From assembly GCF_002210425.1 (NCBI RefSeq), contig NZ_MWQK01000004.1:186001-250000 (forward strand): a stretch of 64,000 nucleotides of DNA, given 5' to 3'. How positions within the stretch are numbered: the first letter of the stretch is position 1; each line of letters begins with the position of its first letter. The notes under the pieces were generated by a model. It made no database searches, was not told the DNA's origin, and saw only the letters and a list, made by a program, of their open reading frames with translations. This DNA is from Fibrobacter sp. UWB2. Lineage in GTDB: Bacteria > Fibrobacterota > Fibrobacteria > Fibrobacterales > Fibrobacteraceae. Made by a program: the position numbers and the translations under genes. Below, one piece after another: positions 17,707 through 26,086 of the stretch.

Positions 17707-18192
17707 ATGGAAAACGCAAAGACAGTCAAGCAATCTCAAGTCGAAACCCGCGACATCGTTCACCCTTCCGACGTCAACGCCTACAATTTTGTATTCGGCG
17801 GACACCTGACATCGCTCCTCGACAAGGCAGCCTGCATTGCCGCCTGCACCCATTCCAGACGCAAAGTCACAACGGTCTCGATCGACAACGTGCGCTTTTT
17901 CAAACCCGCGACCGTCGGCACAATTCTCACCATCAAGGCATCCGTAAACCGCGCCTTCAACACCTCCATGGAAATCGGAGTGAAGGTCTTAGGAATCGAC
18001 CCGCAAGTATCCTGGCAGCCCGAAGTCATCTGCCACGCTTATATGACATTTGTCGCCCTGGACGAAAACGGAAGACCGACCCCGATTCCCTCGATTATTC
18101 CCGAAACTGAAGACGAAATCCGCCGCTACGAAGAAGCCGGCATCCGCCGCGAAGCCAAGAAAAAACTGGCCGCATCTCTAGAAAACAAATAA
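17707..18192 (+). CDS. Acyl-CoA thioesterase, hotdog fold (YciA/BACH type)
   Basis: 161 aa. Hydrolyses acyl-CoA to a free acid and CoA. The hotdog signature is HPSDVNAYNFVFGGHLTSLLDKAA (from residue 19), including the Asn/Asp pair and GG before the helix. SIDNVRFFKPATVG and CHAYMTFVALD complete the fold. A single hotdog domain of this length matches YciA-like hexameric enzymes of broad specificity. A terminator follows at 18242. The start is fixed by the promoter box and conserved N-terminus. Confidence 0.85.
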   Translation: MENAKTVKQSQVETRDIVHPSDVNAYNFVFGGHLTSLLDKAACIAACTHSRRKVTTVSIDNVRFFKPATVGTILTIKASVNRAFNTSMEIGVKVLGIDPQVSWQPEVICHAYMTFVALDENGRPTPIPSIIPETEDEIRRYEEAGIRREAKKKLAASLENK

Positions 18193-18241
18193 ATTCTACG
18201 TCTAAAAAAACACTGGATACACTTGAAAACATTTTCATCAA

Positions 18242-18270
18242 AAAGGCCCTTTGACGGGGCCTTCGTTGTT
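18242..18270 (+). terminator. Terminator after the thioesterase gene
   Basis: AAGGCCC and GGGCCTT pair around a TTTGACGG loop, followed by a T-rich stretch. It argues against any MATE start before 18286. Confidence 0.65.
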
Positions 18271-18285
18271 TCTAGATTTTTACAC

Positions 18286-19620
18286 ATGAAACAGATCGAC
18301 GTCAAAGACCGTTCGCTCATTAGCCTTTCGTGGCCGCTAATCCTCACATTTGCCGTGAGCATGATCCAGCCCATGATGGACAGCTGGTTTTTGTCGCGCA
18401 CTTCCGAAACCGCAGCCGCTGGCGTCGGCGCCATGCTCCCCATTCTCGGGGCTCTTTTCACCGCGCTCCACGCTTTTGCGCAATCCGGCGCAAGCATCGT
18501 CTCGCAATACATTGGCGCGAAACAGAACAGCCACGCCAGCAGCACGCAAACGATGGTTCTTTTCGGGAGCATCCTTCTCGGCATTGCGCTCACGCTCATC
18601 ATTTATCCGCTTTCCGGGAACATTCCGCAATGGATGGGACTCACCGAAGAACCAGCTGTATTCGCCACGCAATTTTTAAGCGTTGTTTCGTTTGGGTTCG
18701 CCTTCCGCGCCTTGCAAACCATTTTGACCGCCCTCATCGCAACCCACGGCCTTACCATTTGGAACTTTGTCGGGAACACGCTCACGATTGCCACAAACGC
18801 GGCCTTGAATGTCGTGTTCCTCGAAGGACTTTTTGGACTTCCGAAAATGGGCGTTCACGGAGTCGCCCTCGCGACCGCACTTTCCTGGCTCATTTCTTCG
18901 GGCATCCTTTGGCTTGTGCTCAAGTTCAAAGTACACCACCACAGCAAAATTCGCGACTGGAAACGCACCCGTGTTCTTTTGCCCGACTGGATTCGCATCG
19001 GACTCCCCGCCGCAGCAGAACCCATCAGTTTCCAGCTATTCCAAGTGTTCATCACAGCAATGGTCGTCTACATCGGCACAACCGCAATGACCGCCCGCGT
19101 GTTCGCAGGGAACTTTGCCGCGCTTTCCGTCATTCTCGGAGTCGGCCTTGGCAGCGGAAACCAGATTCTCGTAGCACACCTCGTCGGTGCACATGACTAC
19201 GTCAAAGCAAACCGCCGCGTTCACCAAACACTCGCCGTGGGCATCATCAGCGGATTCTTGCTATCCGTCGCAGTAGCACTCCTCGGCGAACACTTGCTCC
19301 GGCTCTACACCGACAATCCCGAAGTCCTCCGCCTCGGCAAAATCTGCCTCTGGTGCGACGTCGCCGTGCAACCCTTCAAAGCCGTAAACTTCATTGTCAC
19401 CACATCGCTCCGCGCCGCAGGCGATTCCAAATTCCCGGCACTCGTGGGTAGCGGCATGATGTGGACACTAGGGCTTGCAACATCGCTTATCCTCGCATTT
19501 GTCGTTGGGCTCGGCCTCCCCGGCCTTTGGCTTGGCATGGCTGCCGACGAATTCTACCGCTCATTCGCCAACATTTGGCGCTGGAAGAGCGGCCGCTGGA
19601 AAAGCAAAGCGGTTGTTTAG
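18286..19620 (+). CDS. MATE-family efflux transporter
   Basis: 444 aa, about 12 transmembrane helices in two homologous halves. A cation-coupled multidrug/toxin antiporter of the inner membrane. The N-terminus MKQIDVKDRSLISLSWPLIL is characteristic (a short cytoplasmic end followed by TM1), and the second half repeats the pattern from about residue 235 (PDWIRIGLPAAAEPI). Start 18286 is preferred because an upstream in-frame ATG would place the preceding terminator inside the coding sequence. A hairpin shared with the convergent Rpn gene follows. Substrate unknown. Confidence 0.88.
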   Translation: MKQIDVKDRSLISLSWPLILTFAVSMIQPMMDSWFLSRTSETAAAGVGAMLPILGALFTALHAFAQSGASIVSQYIGAKQNSHASSTQTMVLFGSILLGIALTLIIYPLSGNIPQWMGLTEEPAVFATQFLSVVSFGFAFRALQTILTALIATHGLTIWNFVGNTLTIATNAALNVVFLEGLFGLPKMGVHGVALATALSWLISSGILWLVLKFKVHHHSKIRDWKRTRVLLPDWIRIGLPAAAEPISFQLFQVFITAMVVYIGTTAMTARVFAGNFAALSVILGVGLGSGNQILVAHLVGAHDYVKANRRVHQTLAVGIISGFLLSVAVALLGEHLLRLYTDNPEVLRLGKICLWCDVAVQPFKAVNFIVTTSLRAAGDSKFPALVGSGMMWTLGLATSLILAFVVGLGLPGLWLGMAADEFYRSFANIWRWKSGRWKSKAVV

Positions 19621-19623
19621 AAA

Positions 19624-19650
19624 GCAAAAAGTCCGGCGGGAAAGCCAGAC
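19624..19650 (-). terminator. Terminator between convergent MATE and Rpn genes
   Basis: GTCTGGC and GCCGGAC pair (one mismatch) around TTTCCC, followed by TTTTTGC on the minus strand. It can end the Rpn transcript and possibly the MATE transcript. Confidence 0.6.
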
Positions 19651-19677
19651 ATCTATTATTCAAAGCACTTCGTCAAT

Positions 19678-19926
19678 TTACGATTGGCCGAGAGAAGCCT
19701 TGATAGCGAGGATATCAGCTTCAGAAAGTTCAGTGAAATCGATAATCTTATCAATAGGTTCATTCTTCAACAACATTTTCTTTGCAATTTCGCGAGCTTT
19801 TTGATTGGCACCTTTTTCAAGACCCTGTTCGAGACCTTGTTCGAGACCTTGCTGCAAGCCGCTATCAATAGCCGCTTTATGGATTGCGTATTCGTCCCAC
19901 TTGGCTTTCTGAGCTTCGTCAATCAT
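19678..19926 (-). CDS. Possible internal C-terminal product of Rpn copy 1 (RpnS-like)
   Basis: Same frame as the Rpn gene, starting at the Met of KMIDEAQ. AGAGGAACAGAAG precedes the ATG, giving a good Shine-Dalgarno at normal spacing. In E. coli, internal RpnS proteins act as antitoxins to the full-length nuclease. The equivalent site is preserved in copy 2. Expression here is inference. Confidence 0.35.
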   Translation of the reverse strand: MIDEAQKAKWDEYAIHKAAIDSGLQQGLEQGLEQGLEKGANQKAREIAKKMLLKNEPIDKIIDFTELSEADILAIKASLGQS

Positions 19927-20658
19927 CTTCTGTTCCTCTTTCGATAATTTAGCCAATTTCGCTGTTGAAAACAAGAGCTCGAACACCGTGTTTGCATACT
20001 GCTTGGGCATCTGCGTCATGTTTTTCATGTTTTTGAGGGCGTAAAGCGCCTTGTCGAGCGTCGTTTCGAGCTCGTCCAGTGGCTTATTGAACTTCGGAAG
20101 TTCCACAAACGCAAAATTGAGCGTATCACTGATGCAAGACCCGTTGATTTCGCGAAGTTTTGCCCGACGGATGTAGCGGTCATCGGCAAACACATTAAAT
20201 TCCATGATCACAACTGTAACAACAGGATTCAATTCGTAATTGTACTTTTTGCCGCGTTGTCCCTGAGCAATGATTGTTTGCGAAGCATAATATATTGAAC
20301 GGTTAACTATGTTTTCCTGAAAAAGAATCTGCACTTCAATGATGAACCTACGCTGTGCCGAATCAATGCAGTGCAAGTCAAAGATGGAGGTCCGATTTTC
20401 GTTAGATCCTTCGCTGTATTCCTTGTTGCGGGACTGCACATCGACAATCGGTGACGCTATTTCGCCATCAAGTACGGCGTTCAAAAGCGCTATCAAACAT
20501 ACTTTATTCTGCGTGTCGGGATTGAAGGCCTTCTTGAAAGTCCTATCGAGAAGAAGATCCGCGAAGACTCCAGCCCCTTTGTATTCTTCGAAAGTCTTTG
20601 CCTCGCCAATCATTTCACCATGGCTATTTTTCGTTTCGGCCACAATATTATTTTCCAT
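19678..20658 (-). CDS. Rpn-family PD-(D/E)XK nuclease, copy 1
   Basis: 326 aa. Rpn (TIGR01784-type, formerly called transposase) proteins are DNA endonucleases promoting recA-independent recombination, and in enterobacteria act in phage defence. The nuclease fold is visible in GAGVFADLLLDRTFKKAF (about 29-46), the catalytic-type strands PIVDVQSRNKE and RRFIIEVQI, and SIYYASQTI. The C-terminus has tandem GLEQ-type repeats (GLQQGLEQGLEQGLEKG) before a helical tail. It is close to copy 2 at 28795 at both protein and leader level. The in-frame ATG at 19926, with an AGAGGA Shine-Dalgarno, could give an 82-residue C-terminal protein. Confidence 0.85.
   Translation of the reverse strand: MENNIVAETKNSHGEMIGEAKTFEEYKGAGVFADLLLDRTFKKAFNPDTQNKVCLIALLNAVLDGEIASPIVDVQSRNKEYSEGSNENRTSIFDLHCIDSAQRRFIIEVQILFQENIVNRSIYYASQTIIAQGQRGKKYNYELNPVVTVVIMEFNVFADDRYIRRAKLREINGSCISDTLNFAFVELPKFNKPLDELETTLDKALYALKNMKNMTQMPKQYANTVFELLFSTAKLAKLSKEEQKMIDEAQKAKWDEYAIHKAAIDSGLQQGLEQGLEQGLEKGANQKAREIAKKMLLKNEPIDKIIDFTELSEADILAIKASLGQS
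19820..19862. repeat. 12-bp tandem repeats in the Rpn C-terminal coding region
   Basis: Units of about CTTGTTCGAGAC repeated three to four times, encoding the GLEQ/GLQQ/GLEK series. Copy 2 of the gene lacks them (its sequence goes straight from DRGRNQKAR). Confidence 0.7.
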
Positions 20659-20757
20659 ATTTTTCCAGTTTTAAAACACCCGATAATGTCGGGTTCATAG
20701 ACAGAAAAACGCTCCCCGTCCTTTATATTAACACGCTTTTTTGAGCGATTTGGTCCA
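20656..20757 (-). promoter_or_regulatory. Conserved leader/promoter of Rpn copy 1
   Basis: About 100 bp nearly identical to the region 29721-29822 before copy 2. It includes GTGTTAATATAAAGGACGGG, a CCCGACATTATCGGG hairpin and GGAAAAAT before the ATG. Conservation outside the coding region indicates a promoter, a regulatory leader, or a recent duplication unit. Confidence 0.55.
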
Positions 20758-21028
20758 ATATTTTTTCAATAAGAATGAAATTTTACAATTGACTATACTA
20801 TATGCAAAATATCCGGCATGAAAGCCGGACAATTTTTCTATTGACTATTGACCAATAGCTAAAAACCATTCTTTAAGTATAAATTAAATTCATTTAAACA
20901 AAAACTTAATAGACAAAAACTATAAATAGCAATATAATAAGAAAATTTCCAAATCAGCAAGCGACTTCTAAACCCAAAGCGAAGCGACCCCATAGGCAAA
21001 CAGTGCCGACCCCACCCACAAAAATTTC
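20758..21028. other. A/T-rich gap upstream of dnaG
   Basis: No open frame of note and no tRNA. It contains an orphan hairpin at 20812-20830 (TCCGGC, loop ATGAAA, GCCGGA, then CAATTTTTC), which resembles a terminator on the plus strand but follows no gene, and short ATTGACTAT direct repeats. Confidence 0.5.
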
Positions 21029-21036
21029 TACATTTG
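21029..21036 (+). promoter_or_regulatory. TACATTTG promoter box 4 nt before dnaG
   Basis: Exact TAnnTTTG match; only GCGC separates it from the ATG at 21041, and there is no Shine-Dalgarno. This is the clearest leaderless candidate. Confidence 0.65.
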
Positions 21037-21040
21037 GCGC

Positions 21041-23200
21041 ATGCCGTTCTACTCCGACGAAATCATCCAAGAACTCAAGAACCAGGCGGATATCGCACTG
21101 GTCATTCAGCAGTTCTTGCCGCTCAAAAAAAGCGGGGTCAACAAATACGTCGGCGTGTGCCCATTCCACGATGACCACTCCCCATCCATGTCGGTAAATT
21201 CCACGCTGGGCATTTACAAGTGCTTTGCATGCGGTGCGGGTGGCGATGTTTTCAAGTTCATCCAAGAACACGAGAAACTCGACTTCAAGGGCGCTGTAGA
21301 ATGGGTCGCAAACTTTGTGGGTTTTGCACTTCCGAACCTCGGCAACAACGTCAATACCGAAGTGCTCGAAGAACGCACTATGGTCCGCAAGTTGAACGAA
21401 CTTGCCTGCGAATGGTTCGAGCAACAGCTCACGTTAAGCCCCAAAGCGTTGGAGTATTTGAACAAGCGTCATGTCTCGCCTGAGACGCGCAAGCAATTCC
21501 ACATCGGCTACGCTCCAACAGGGCGAGAAGGCTTAATCGGCTATGCCGCCCGCAACGGGTTCTCGCCGCGTGATTGCGTCAAGGCAGGGCTTGCCGTCGA
21601 AAAAGAAAACGGCGGTATCGCAGACAAGTTCCGCGACCGCTTGATGATTGCCATCCAGAACCTTTCGGGAGTCGTTGTCGCATTTGGCGGTCGAGACCTG
21701 AGCGACCCCGCATCGCATAACGGAATAAAGCTAGCCAAGTACATGAACAGCCCGGAGACTGCACTTTACAGCAAGCGCGATATTCTCTTCGGACTGAACC
21801 ACAGCCGAAACGCAATCTTACAGGAAAAAGCGGTCATTATCGTCGAAGGATATTTTGACCTCATCAGCCTTTACCAAAGCGGTGTGCAGAACGTCGTGGC
21901 CGCTTCGGGTACGGCGCTTACCGAGAATCACGCCAGCATTCTCGCCCGCTACGCAAAAACCGCTTACCTTGTATTTGACGGAGACGCCGCCGGGCAAAAT
22001 GCCACGCGCCGCAGTCTCGAAATCGTACTGCCCAAAGGTCTTTCGCCAAAAGTTTTTGCGCTTTCGCGACCGGACGGCACCAAGATTGACCCGGACAACT
22101 TCGTAAACGAGCAAGGCCCGGACGCTTTCAGAAGAGCGCTCCGCACAGCCGAAGACTGGCTCAGCTATCTCGGGCGTACAATGCCGAACAACAGCCCCGA
22201 AGATCGAGCCGCATTCATCACGCAAGCAAAGACGCTCATCAAGAGCATCGAGAACCCGGAACTCCGCAATCAGTATTTGAAGCTCGTTTCCGAGCGTTAC
22301 AGCACCACGCGTTCGCTCGCAGGCATCAAGGTGGCACACCCGAAACGCGAAAAATTGCCGGCAGCAGCCGAACAGCCCGCAGCGCCGCAAGTGAGCGTCC
22401 CGTGGGAACTGCTCTCGCCGATTGAAGTGCGTTTTGCGAATTTGTTATTCCGCAATCCCACGCTTCTCGACCGCGCCGCAGAATATTTCGACATGGACTT
22501 TGCCGCAAGCGGAATCCAAATTTTTGATTCTCCGCTCATCGATGAATTTATCCAGTCCATTCTCGCGCAATATGCAGAAACGGGCTCATTCTCGCCGAGA
22601 ACCTTGTACGAATCGCTTTCGCCGCAGTTGCAGCTTTTCTTGGAGCAACTCCCCGACGAGACGTGGAAAACGCCGAACGAGATTCTGGAATTTTACGACA
22701 CGGTTGCCGTGCTCACGCTCAACCTTTGCGACCGCTACAAAAAGCTCATCCCGCTTGATTCCGAAGCAGGCATGCGTCTCCGTATGCAGTTGAACAAGTT
22801 CACGCAGGGCATTCAAATTGTCGCCAAGAAGCGCAAGATTTCGGCCATTACGCCGGACGTTTTCGCCGAGCAGATAATCCAGAGCAAAACACCGCTCATC
22901 GAGCTTTACACAGAAATTAACGAGCTTGCAATGAACGGAGGGAACGGCGCGCAGTTCAACAACGCGCCAACATTCGCGCAACCCGCTGTACAACCAAGTT
23001 CGCCGCAGTTCGCAGCACCCGCCGCACAGCCCCCGGTGCAACCAAACGAAAAGCCCCCAGAGATGGAAGCCCCGCCTCCATTCGAAAGCGATGAGCAATT
23101 CGCATCGAGCGAACCTCCTGAAGATGTACCATACGACCCGAACGAAGACGAGCCCTACGTTCCCGACGATGACTTCGGAGCCATGGACGATTTCGGCTAA
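21041..23200 (+). CDS. dnaG: DNA primase DnaG
   Basis: 719 aa. Makes RNA primers at the replication fork with DnaB. The CHC2 zinc ribbon has C40, H43, C61 and C64 (VCPFHDDHSPS, YKCFACGAGG). The TOPRIM core shows AVIIVEGYFD and YLVFDGDAAGQNATRR. A helical helicase-binding region follows, then an unusual Pro/Ala/Gln-rich stretch (about 640-690) and a very acidic end, VPDDDFGAMDDFG, reminiscent of an SSB tail. The N-terminus MPFYSDEIIQELKNQADI matches the family, which fixes this start right after the promoter box. SufC and SufD genes follow on the same strand, 31 bp downstream. Confidence 0.95.
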   Translation: MPFYSDEIIQELKNQADIALVIQQFLPLKKSGVNKYVGVCPFHDDHSPSMSVNSTLGIYKCFACGAGGDVFKFIQEHEKLDFKGAVEWVANFVGFALPNLGNNVNTEVLEERTMVRKLNELACEWFEQQLTLSPKALEYLNKRHVSPETRKQFHIGYAPTGREGLIGYAARNGFSPRDCVKAGLAVEKENGGIADKFRDRLMIAIQNLSGVVVAFGGRDLSDPASHNGIKLAKYMNSPETALYSKRDILFGLNHSRNAILQEKAVIIVEGYFDLISLYQSGVQNVVAASGTALTENHASILARYAKTAYLVFDGDAAGQNATRRSLEIVLPKGLSPKVFALSRPDGTKIDPDNFVNEQGPDAFRRALRTAEDWLSYLGRTMPNNSPEDRAAFITQAKTLIKSIENPELRNQYLKLVSERYSTTRSLAGIKVAHPKREKLPAAAEQPAAPQVSVPWELLSPIEVRFANLLFRNPTLLDRAAEYFDMDFAASGIQIFDSPLIDEFIQSILAQYAETGSFSPRTLYESLSPQLQLFLEQLPDETWKTPNEILEFYDTVAVLTLNLCDRYKKLIPLDSEAGMRLRMQLNKFTQGIQIVAKKRKISAITPDVFAEQIIQSKTPLIELYTEINELAMNGGNGAQFNNAPTFAQPAVQPSSPQFAAPAAQPPVQPNEKPPEMEAPPPFESDEQFASSEPPEDVPYDPNEDEPYVPDDDFGAMDDFG

Positions 23201-23231
23201 GCCCACAAGATTTTAAAATTAAAGAGGAAAT

Positions 23232-23981
23232 ATGTTATCCATCAAGAACCTTAAAGCAAGTATCGAAGACGGCACCCAAATCCTGAAAGGGATCAATCTT
23301 GAGGTCAAGCCGGGTGAAGTTCACGCCATCATGGGCCCGAACGGCTCCGGCAAAAGCACGCTCTCCAAAGTGATTGCAGGCCACCCCGCCTACCATGTCG
23401 ATGGCGGCTCCGTAGAACTCGACGGCAAGAACTTGCTCGAAATGGAAATCAACGAACGCGCCAACTCCGGTCTCTTTATCAGCACGCAATACCCGACCGA
23501 AATTCCGGGCGTGAACAACGTCGAATTTTTGAAGATGGCGCTCAACAGCAAGCGAGCCTTCCTCGGCCAGCCCGAAATGAGCGACGAAGATTTCAAGAAG
23601 CTCTGCGAAGAAAAGATGGACTTGCTCGAAATGGACGAACGCTATCGTGAACGCGGCGTAAACGACGGCATGAGCGGTGGCGAAAAGAAGCGTAACGAAA
23701 TCCTCCAGATGGCTATTCTCGACCCGAAGGTGAGCTTCCTCGACGAAACGGACTCCGGTCTCGACATTGACGCCCTCCGCATCGTGGCAAACGGCATCAA
23801 TCACATCATGTCGCCCGAAAAGGCCGTGATTCTCGTGACGCATTACCAGCGCTTGCTGGACTACATCAAGCCCACTTACGTTCACGTGCTCCGTCACGGC
23901 AAAATCATCTTGAGCGGCGGCCCGGAACTTGCCCTCAAGCTCGAAGATCAAGGCTACGACTGGATTGAAGAAGCCAAGTAA
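23232..23981 (+). CDS. sufC: Fe-S cluster assembly ATPase SufC
   Basis: 249 aa ABC-type ATPase that energises the SufBD scaffold. Walker A is GPNGSGKST (about 36-44), the signature MSGGEKKRNEI and the Walker B FLDETDSGLDIDAL; the last two are diagnostic for SufC. The Q-loop region is ISTQYPTEIPG and the H-loop VTHYQRLLDYI. A strong AGAGGAAAT ribosome-binding site precedes the ATG. It lies 31 bp after dnaG and 15 bp before sufD. No sufB, sufS or sufU is in the window. Confidence 0.95.
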   Translation: MLSIKNLKASIEDGTQILKGINLEVKPGEVHAIMGPNGSGKSTLSKVIAGHPAYHVDGGSVELDGKNLLEMEINERANSGLFISTQYPTEIPGVNNVEFLKMALNSKRAFLGQPEMSDEDFKKLCEEKMDLLEMDERYRERGVNDGMSGGEKKRNEILQMAILDPKVSFLDETDSGLDIDALRIVANGINHIMSPEKAVILVTHYQRLLDYIKPTYVHVLRHGKIILSGGPELALKLEDQGYDWIEEAK

Positions 23982-23996
23982 CTGCGAGGACGCATA

Positions 23997-25043
23997 ATGA
24001 ACGCTGAATTTATACAGAACTTGCCCACCGCGGAACAGGCGATAGCACGCCTCCGCGAACTCGGCATGCCCCGTCGCAATAACGAACTTTGGTCGTTCTT
24101 CCCGGTCGCCAAAATCCCAACACCGGAATTTATGGGCACAGATTTTGCAGCATCTCCCGCAGCAGCCCCAACGACTTCCCCGGCAGCAGCCCCGGCCAAC
24201 CAAGAAACCGACTTTGCCGCCCTCCTCCCGATTGCAAACCAGGCCCGCCCCATGATTCGCGAAATCGTGCCCGGCGCAGCCGAAATGGCGATGCTCAAGT
24301 GCAACAACGACTTCGGTTACACAGTTCTTGACATCGGTAAAGGCGCCAAAGTGAGCCTCGAAATTCTCGACAACAAGGTTTCGCACGACATCGCCGCCGA
24401 ACGTTTTGATATCAACGTTGGCGAAGATGCAGACGTCGAAATCTTCTTTGCAAATCCGGCTTGCGATTTGCCGCTCCGCTTTAGGCATTTCAACATCAAC
24501 CAGGCCGCAGGTGCCAACGTTCGCTTTTCGAGCATCTGCAAGGACACTGCGATTGGCCGCGTCAGCGTCGAATGCCACCTCAAAGGCGAAGGCGCCAACT
24601 TCGATTATCGCAGCCTCCACGTTCTCGATGGCGAAGCCTCGCAGCACAGCCGCCTCACAATTTACCACGAAGCCCCACGCACCACAAGCACACAGCTTGC
24701 TCGCAACTTGCTTTCTGGTTCTGCACGTGTGAGCTACGACGGAAGCGTCATCGTCGGTTACGACTGCACAGGAGTCAACTCCAGCCAACTCGTGAATACA
24801 ATCCTCTTGAGCGAAGATGCAAGTGTCTCCGTGAAGCCCGTCCTCAAGATTTATCACGATGACGTGGAATGCACGCACGGCAACACCGTCGGCGAACTCG
24901 ATGCAGAACAGATGTTCTACCTCGTGAGCCGCGGCATCCCGAAAAAGGCAGCCCAGGAAATGCTCATGCGTTCGTTCGCACAAGAGACTTTCCTACCGCT
25001 CCCCGACAGCCCCGCGAAAAAGCGACTGATGAGCAGTCTTTAG
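23997..25043 (+). CDS. sufD: SufB/SufD-family Fe-S scaffold protein (short)
   Basis: 348 aa, shorter than typical SufD (about 420) or SufB (about 480). The N-terminal SufD-like segment is EQAIARLRELGMPRRNNELW, followed by an Ala/Pro-rich linker (about 45-75). The beta-helix core ends in the conserved block IYHDDVECTHGNTVGELDAEQMFYL and SRGIPKKAAQEMLM, with the invariant His of the SufC-SufD interface in CTHG. It is coupled to sufC. Because no sufB is adjacent, it might work as the only scaffold, as in minimal SufBC-type systems; sufB could also lie elsewhere. Confidence 0.85.
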   Translation: MNAEFIQNLPTAEQAIARLRELGMPRRNNELWSFFPVAKIPTPEFMGTDFAASPAAAPTTSPAAAPANQETDFAALLPIANQARPMIREIVPGAAEMAMLKCNNDFGYTVLDIGKGAKVSLEILDNKVSHDIAAERFDINVGEDADVEIFFANPACDLPLRFRHFNINQAAGANVRFSSICKDTAIGRVSVECHLKGEGANFDYRSLHVLDGEASQHSRLTIYHEAPRTTSTQLARNLLSGSARVSYDGSVIVGYDCTGVNSSQLVNTILLSEDASVSVKPVLKIYHDDVECTHGNTVGELDAEQMFYLVSRGIPKKAAQEMLMRSFAQETFLPLPDSPAKKRLMSSL

Positions 25044-25050
25044 ACGAGAG

Positions 25051-25080
25051 GGAGATTCCCGCTCGGAGGCGGGAATGACA
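25051..25080. repeat. Dispersed palindromic repeat after sufD
   Basis: GGAGATTCCCGC, loop TCGGAG, GCGGGAATGACA. Same family as the units at 917 and 58015. Confidence 0.7.
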
Positions 25081-25090
25081 ATACTATAAA

Positions 25091-25120
25091 AAGGCGACTT
25101 CGGTCGCCTTATTTTATTTT
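25091..25120 (+). terminator. Terminator of the dnaG-sufCD transcript
   Basis: AAGGCGAC, loop TTCG, GTCGCCTT, then ATTTTATTTTT. A strong rho-independent structure. Confidence 0.85.
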
Positions 25121-25151
25121 TAACAGATAAGATTTTTTTATATTCTTCTAT

Positions 25152-26000
25152 ATGAAAAAACTTATCCTTATCATTACTTTGGGAGCACTAAACGCATTCG
25201 CTATCGATTGCCTTCGTTCTACCTTTGACATTTTCATCAAAGACTACCCAACATCCACCGAGCCTACAATATTGAATTACAAGAACTTTCTTGTAGATAG
25301 CATTTACTCCCAACAAGGATACTCTAGCCAACCCCAAAAGTACGAAAACTATAAGTATTACTATACAGGCTCTTACGTTGACAGTGCTAGGGTTTACACC
25401 AAGAAAAAAGGCTCTGACGATTGGGAAATCAAAGTCCAAGATCACGAGTCCCTTAACTATGGAGCTCTCGATGTCAAGATTACCATTACGCAAGAGGGAG
25501 ATTTCAAAATAATCCGCAAAGAAGGCAAGGGCAATCCACCCATCATTGAATATGTGGTTTACGAAGATAAGGACTCCGTCTTCTATGTCAAGTCTTATGT
25601 TGAAAAAAACGGGGAAAAAACCGACTCTTATCTATACAATTACTATATAAGTAATGATACATTATACCAATTCAACGATGGAAAGAATACATTCATCGTT
25701 CAAGACTCAACAAACGAAAACAAATGCTACGAATACGGTTCATCAACCGAAAGTGATTTCCAAGTCTCTTACGAATACGAAATGAGAGGCGACACGCTTA
25801 CCGCCACCGAAAAAAAACACGGGGACAACCAAAGGACAATCACCATATTCCTTGTTCCCAGTGAAAAATACTCTAGCACCGTTTCTAGCCCCATTACTTC
25901 CGCAACACGACGCCTCAAATTGAATCCGGCAAAATCGCGAGACTTCGATTTGCTCGGCCGCCCCGCCAAGAACAAGCACATTTTTATAATCAAGCGCTAA
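25152..26000 (+). CDS. Secreted protein of unknown function, 282 aa
   Basis: A signal peptide (MKKLILIITLGALNAFA) precedes a mature protein rich in Tyr, Ser and Lys, with alternating beta-strand-like segments (YYTGSYVDSARVY, SVFYVKSYVEKNGEK). No family is recognised. The end, DFDLLGRPAKNKHIFIIKR, resembles a shortened type IX secretion sorting motif (DLLGR near the end, a hydrophobic strand and Lys/Arg). It has its own terminator at 26059. Probably an outer-membrane or extracellular protein; lower GC than its neighbours hints at an accessory origin. Confidence 0.65.
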   Translation: MKKLILIITLGALNAFAIDCLRSTFDIFIKDYPTSTEPTILNYKNFLVDSIYSQQGYSSQPQKYENYKYYYTGSYVDSARVYTKKKGSDDWEIKVQDHESLNYGALDVKITITQEGDFKIIRKEGKGNPPIIEYVVYEDKDSVFYVKSYVEKNGEKTDSYLYNYYISNDTLYQFNDGKNTFIVQDSTNENKCYEYGSSTESDFQVSYEYEMRGDTLTATEKKHGDNQRTITIFLVPSEKYSSTVSSPITSATRRLKLNPAKSRDFDLLGRPAKNKHIFIIKR

Positions 26001-26010
26001 AGAAAAATAA

Positions 26011-26042
26011 TGGATCCCCGACGCTTCGCTTCGAGGATGACA
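26011..26042. repeat. Dispersed palindromic repeat
   Basis: TGGATCCCCGA, then GCTTCGC core, then TCGAGGATGACA. Same type as the units at 863 and 47619. Confidence 0.65.
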
Positions 26043-26058
26043 AATTGGGACAAAAAAA

Positions 26059-26086
26059 ATCCGCCGGACGTATCCGACGGATTTTT
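26059..26086 (+). terminator. Terminator of the secreted-protein gene at 25152
   Basis: AATCCGCCGGA pairs with TCCGACGGATT (one C/A mismatch) and is followed by TTTTT. Confidence 0.7.

Noticed and set aside
19678-20658. Rpn copies as insertion-sequence transposases
   Set aside because: No terminal inverted repeats or target duplications found; current knowledge places the family among nucleases.
20758-21028. tRNA or other structured RNA gene before dnaG
   Set aside because: No cloverleaf, no T-loop GGTTCGAATC-type sequence; only one short hairpin.
23235-24983. 582-codon minus-strand frame opposite sufC and sufD
   Set aside because: Crosses two real genes on the other strand and has no recognisable product.
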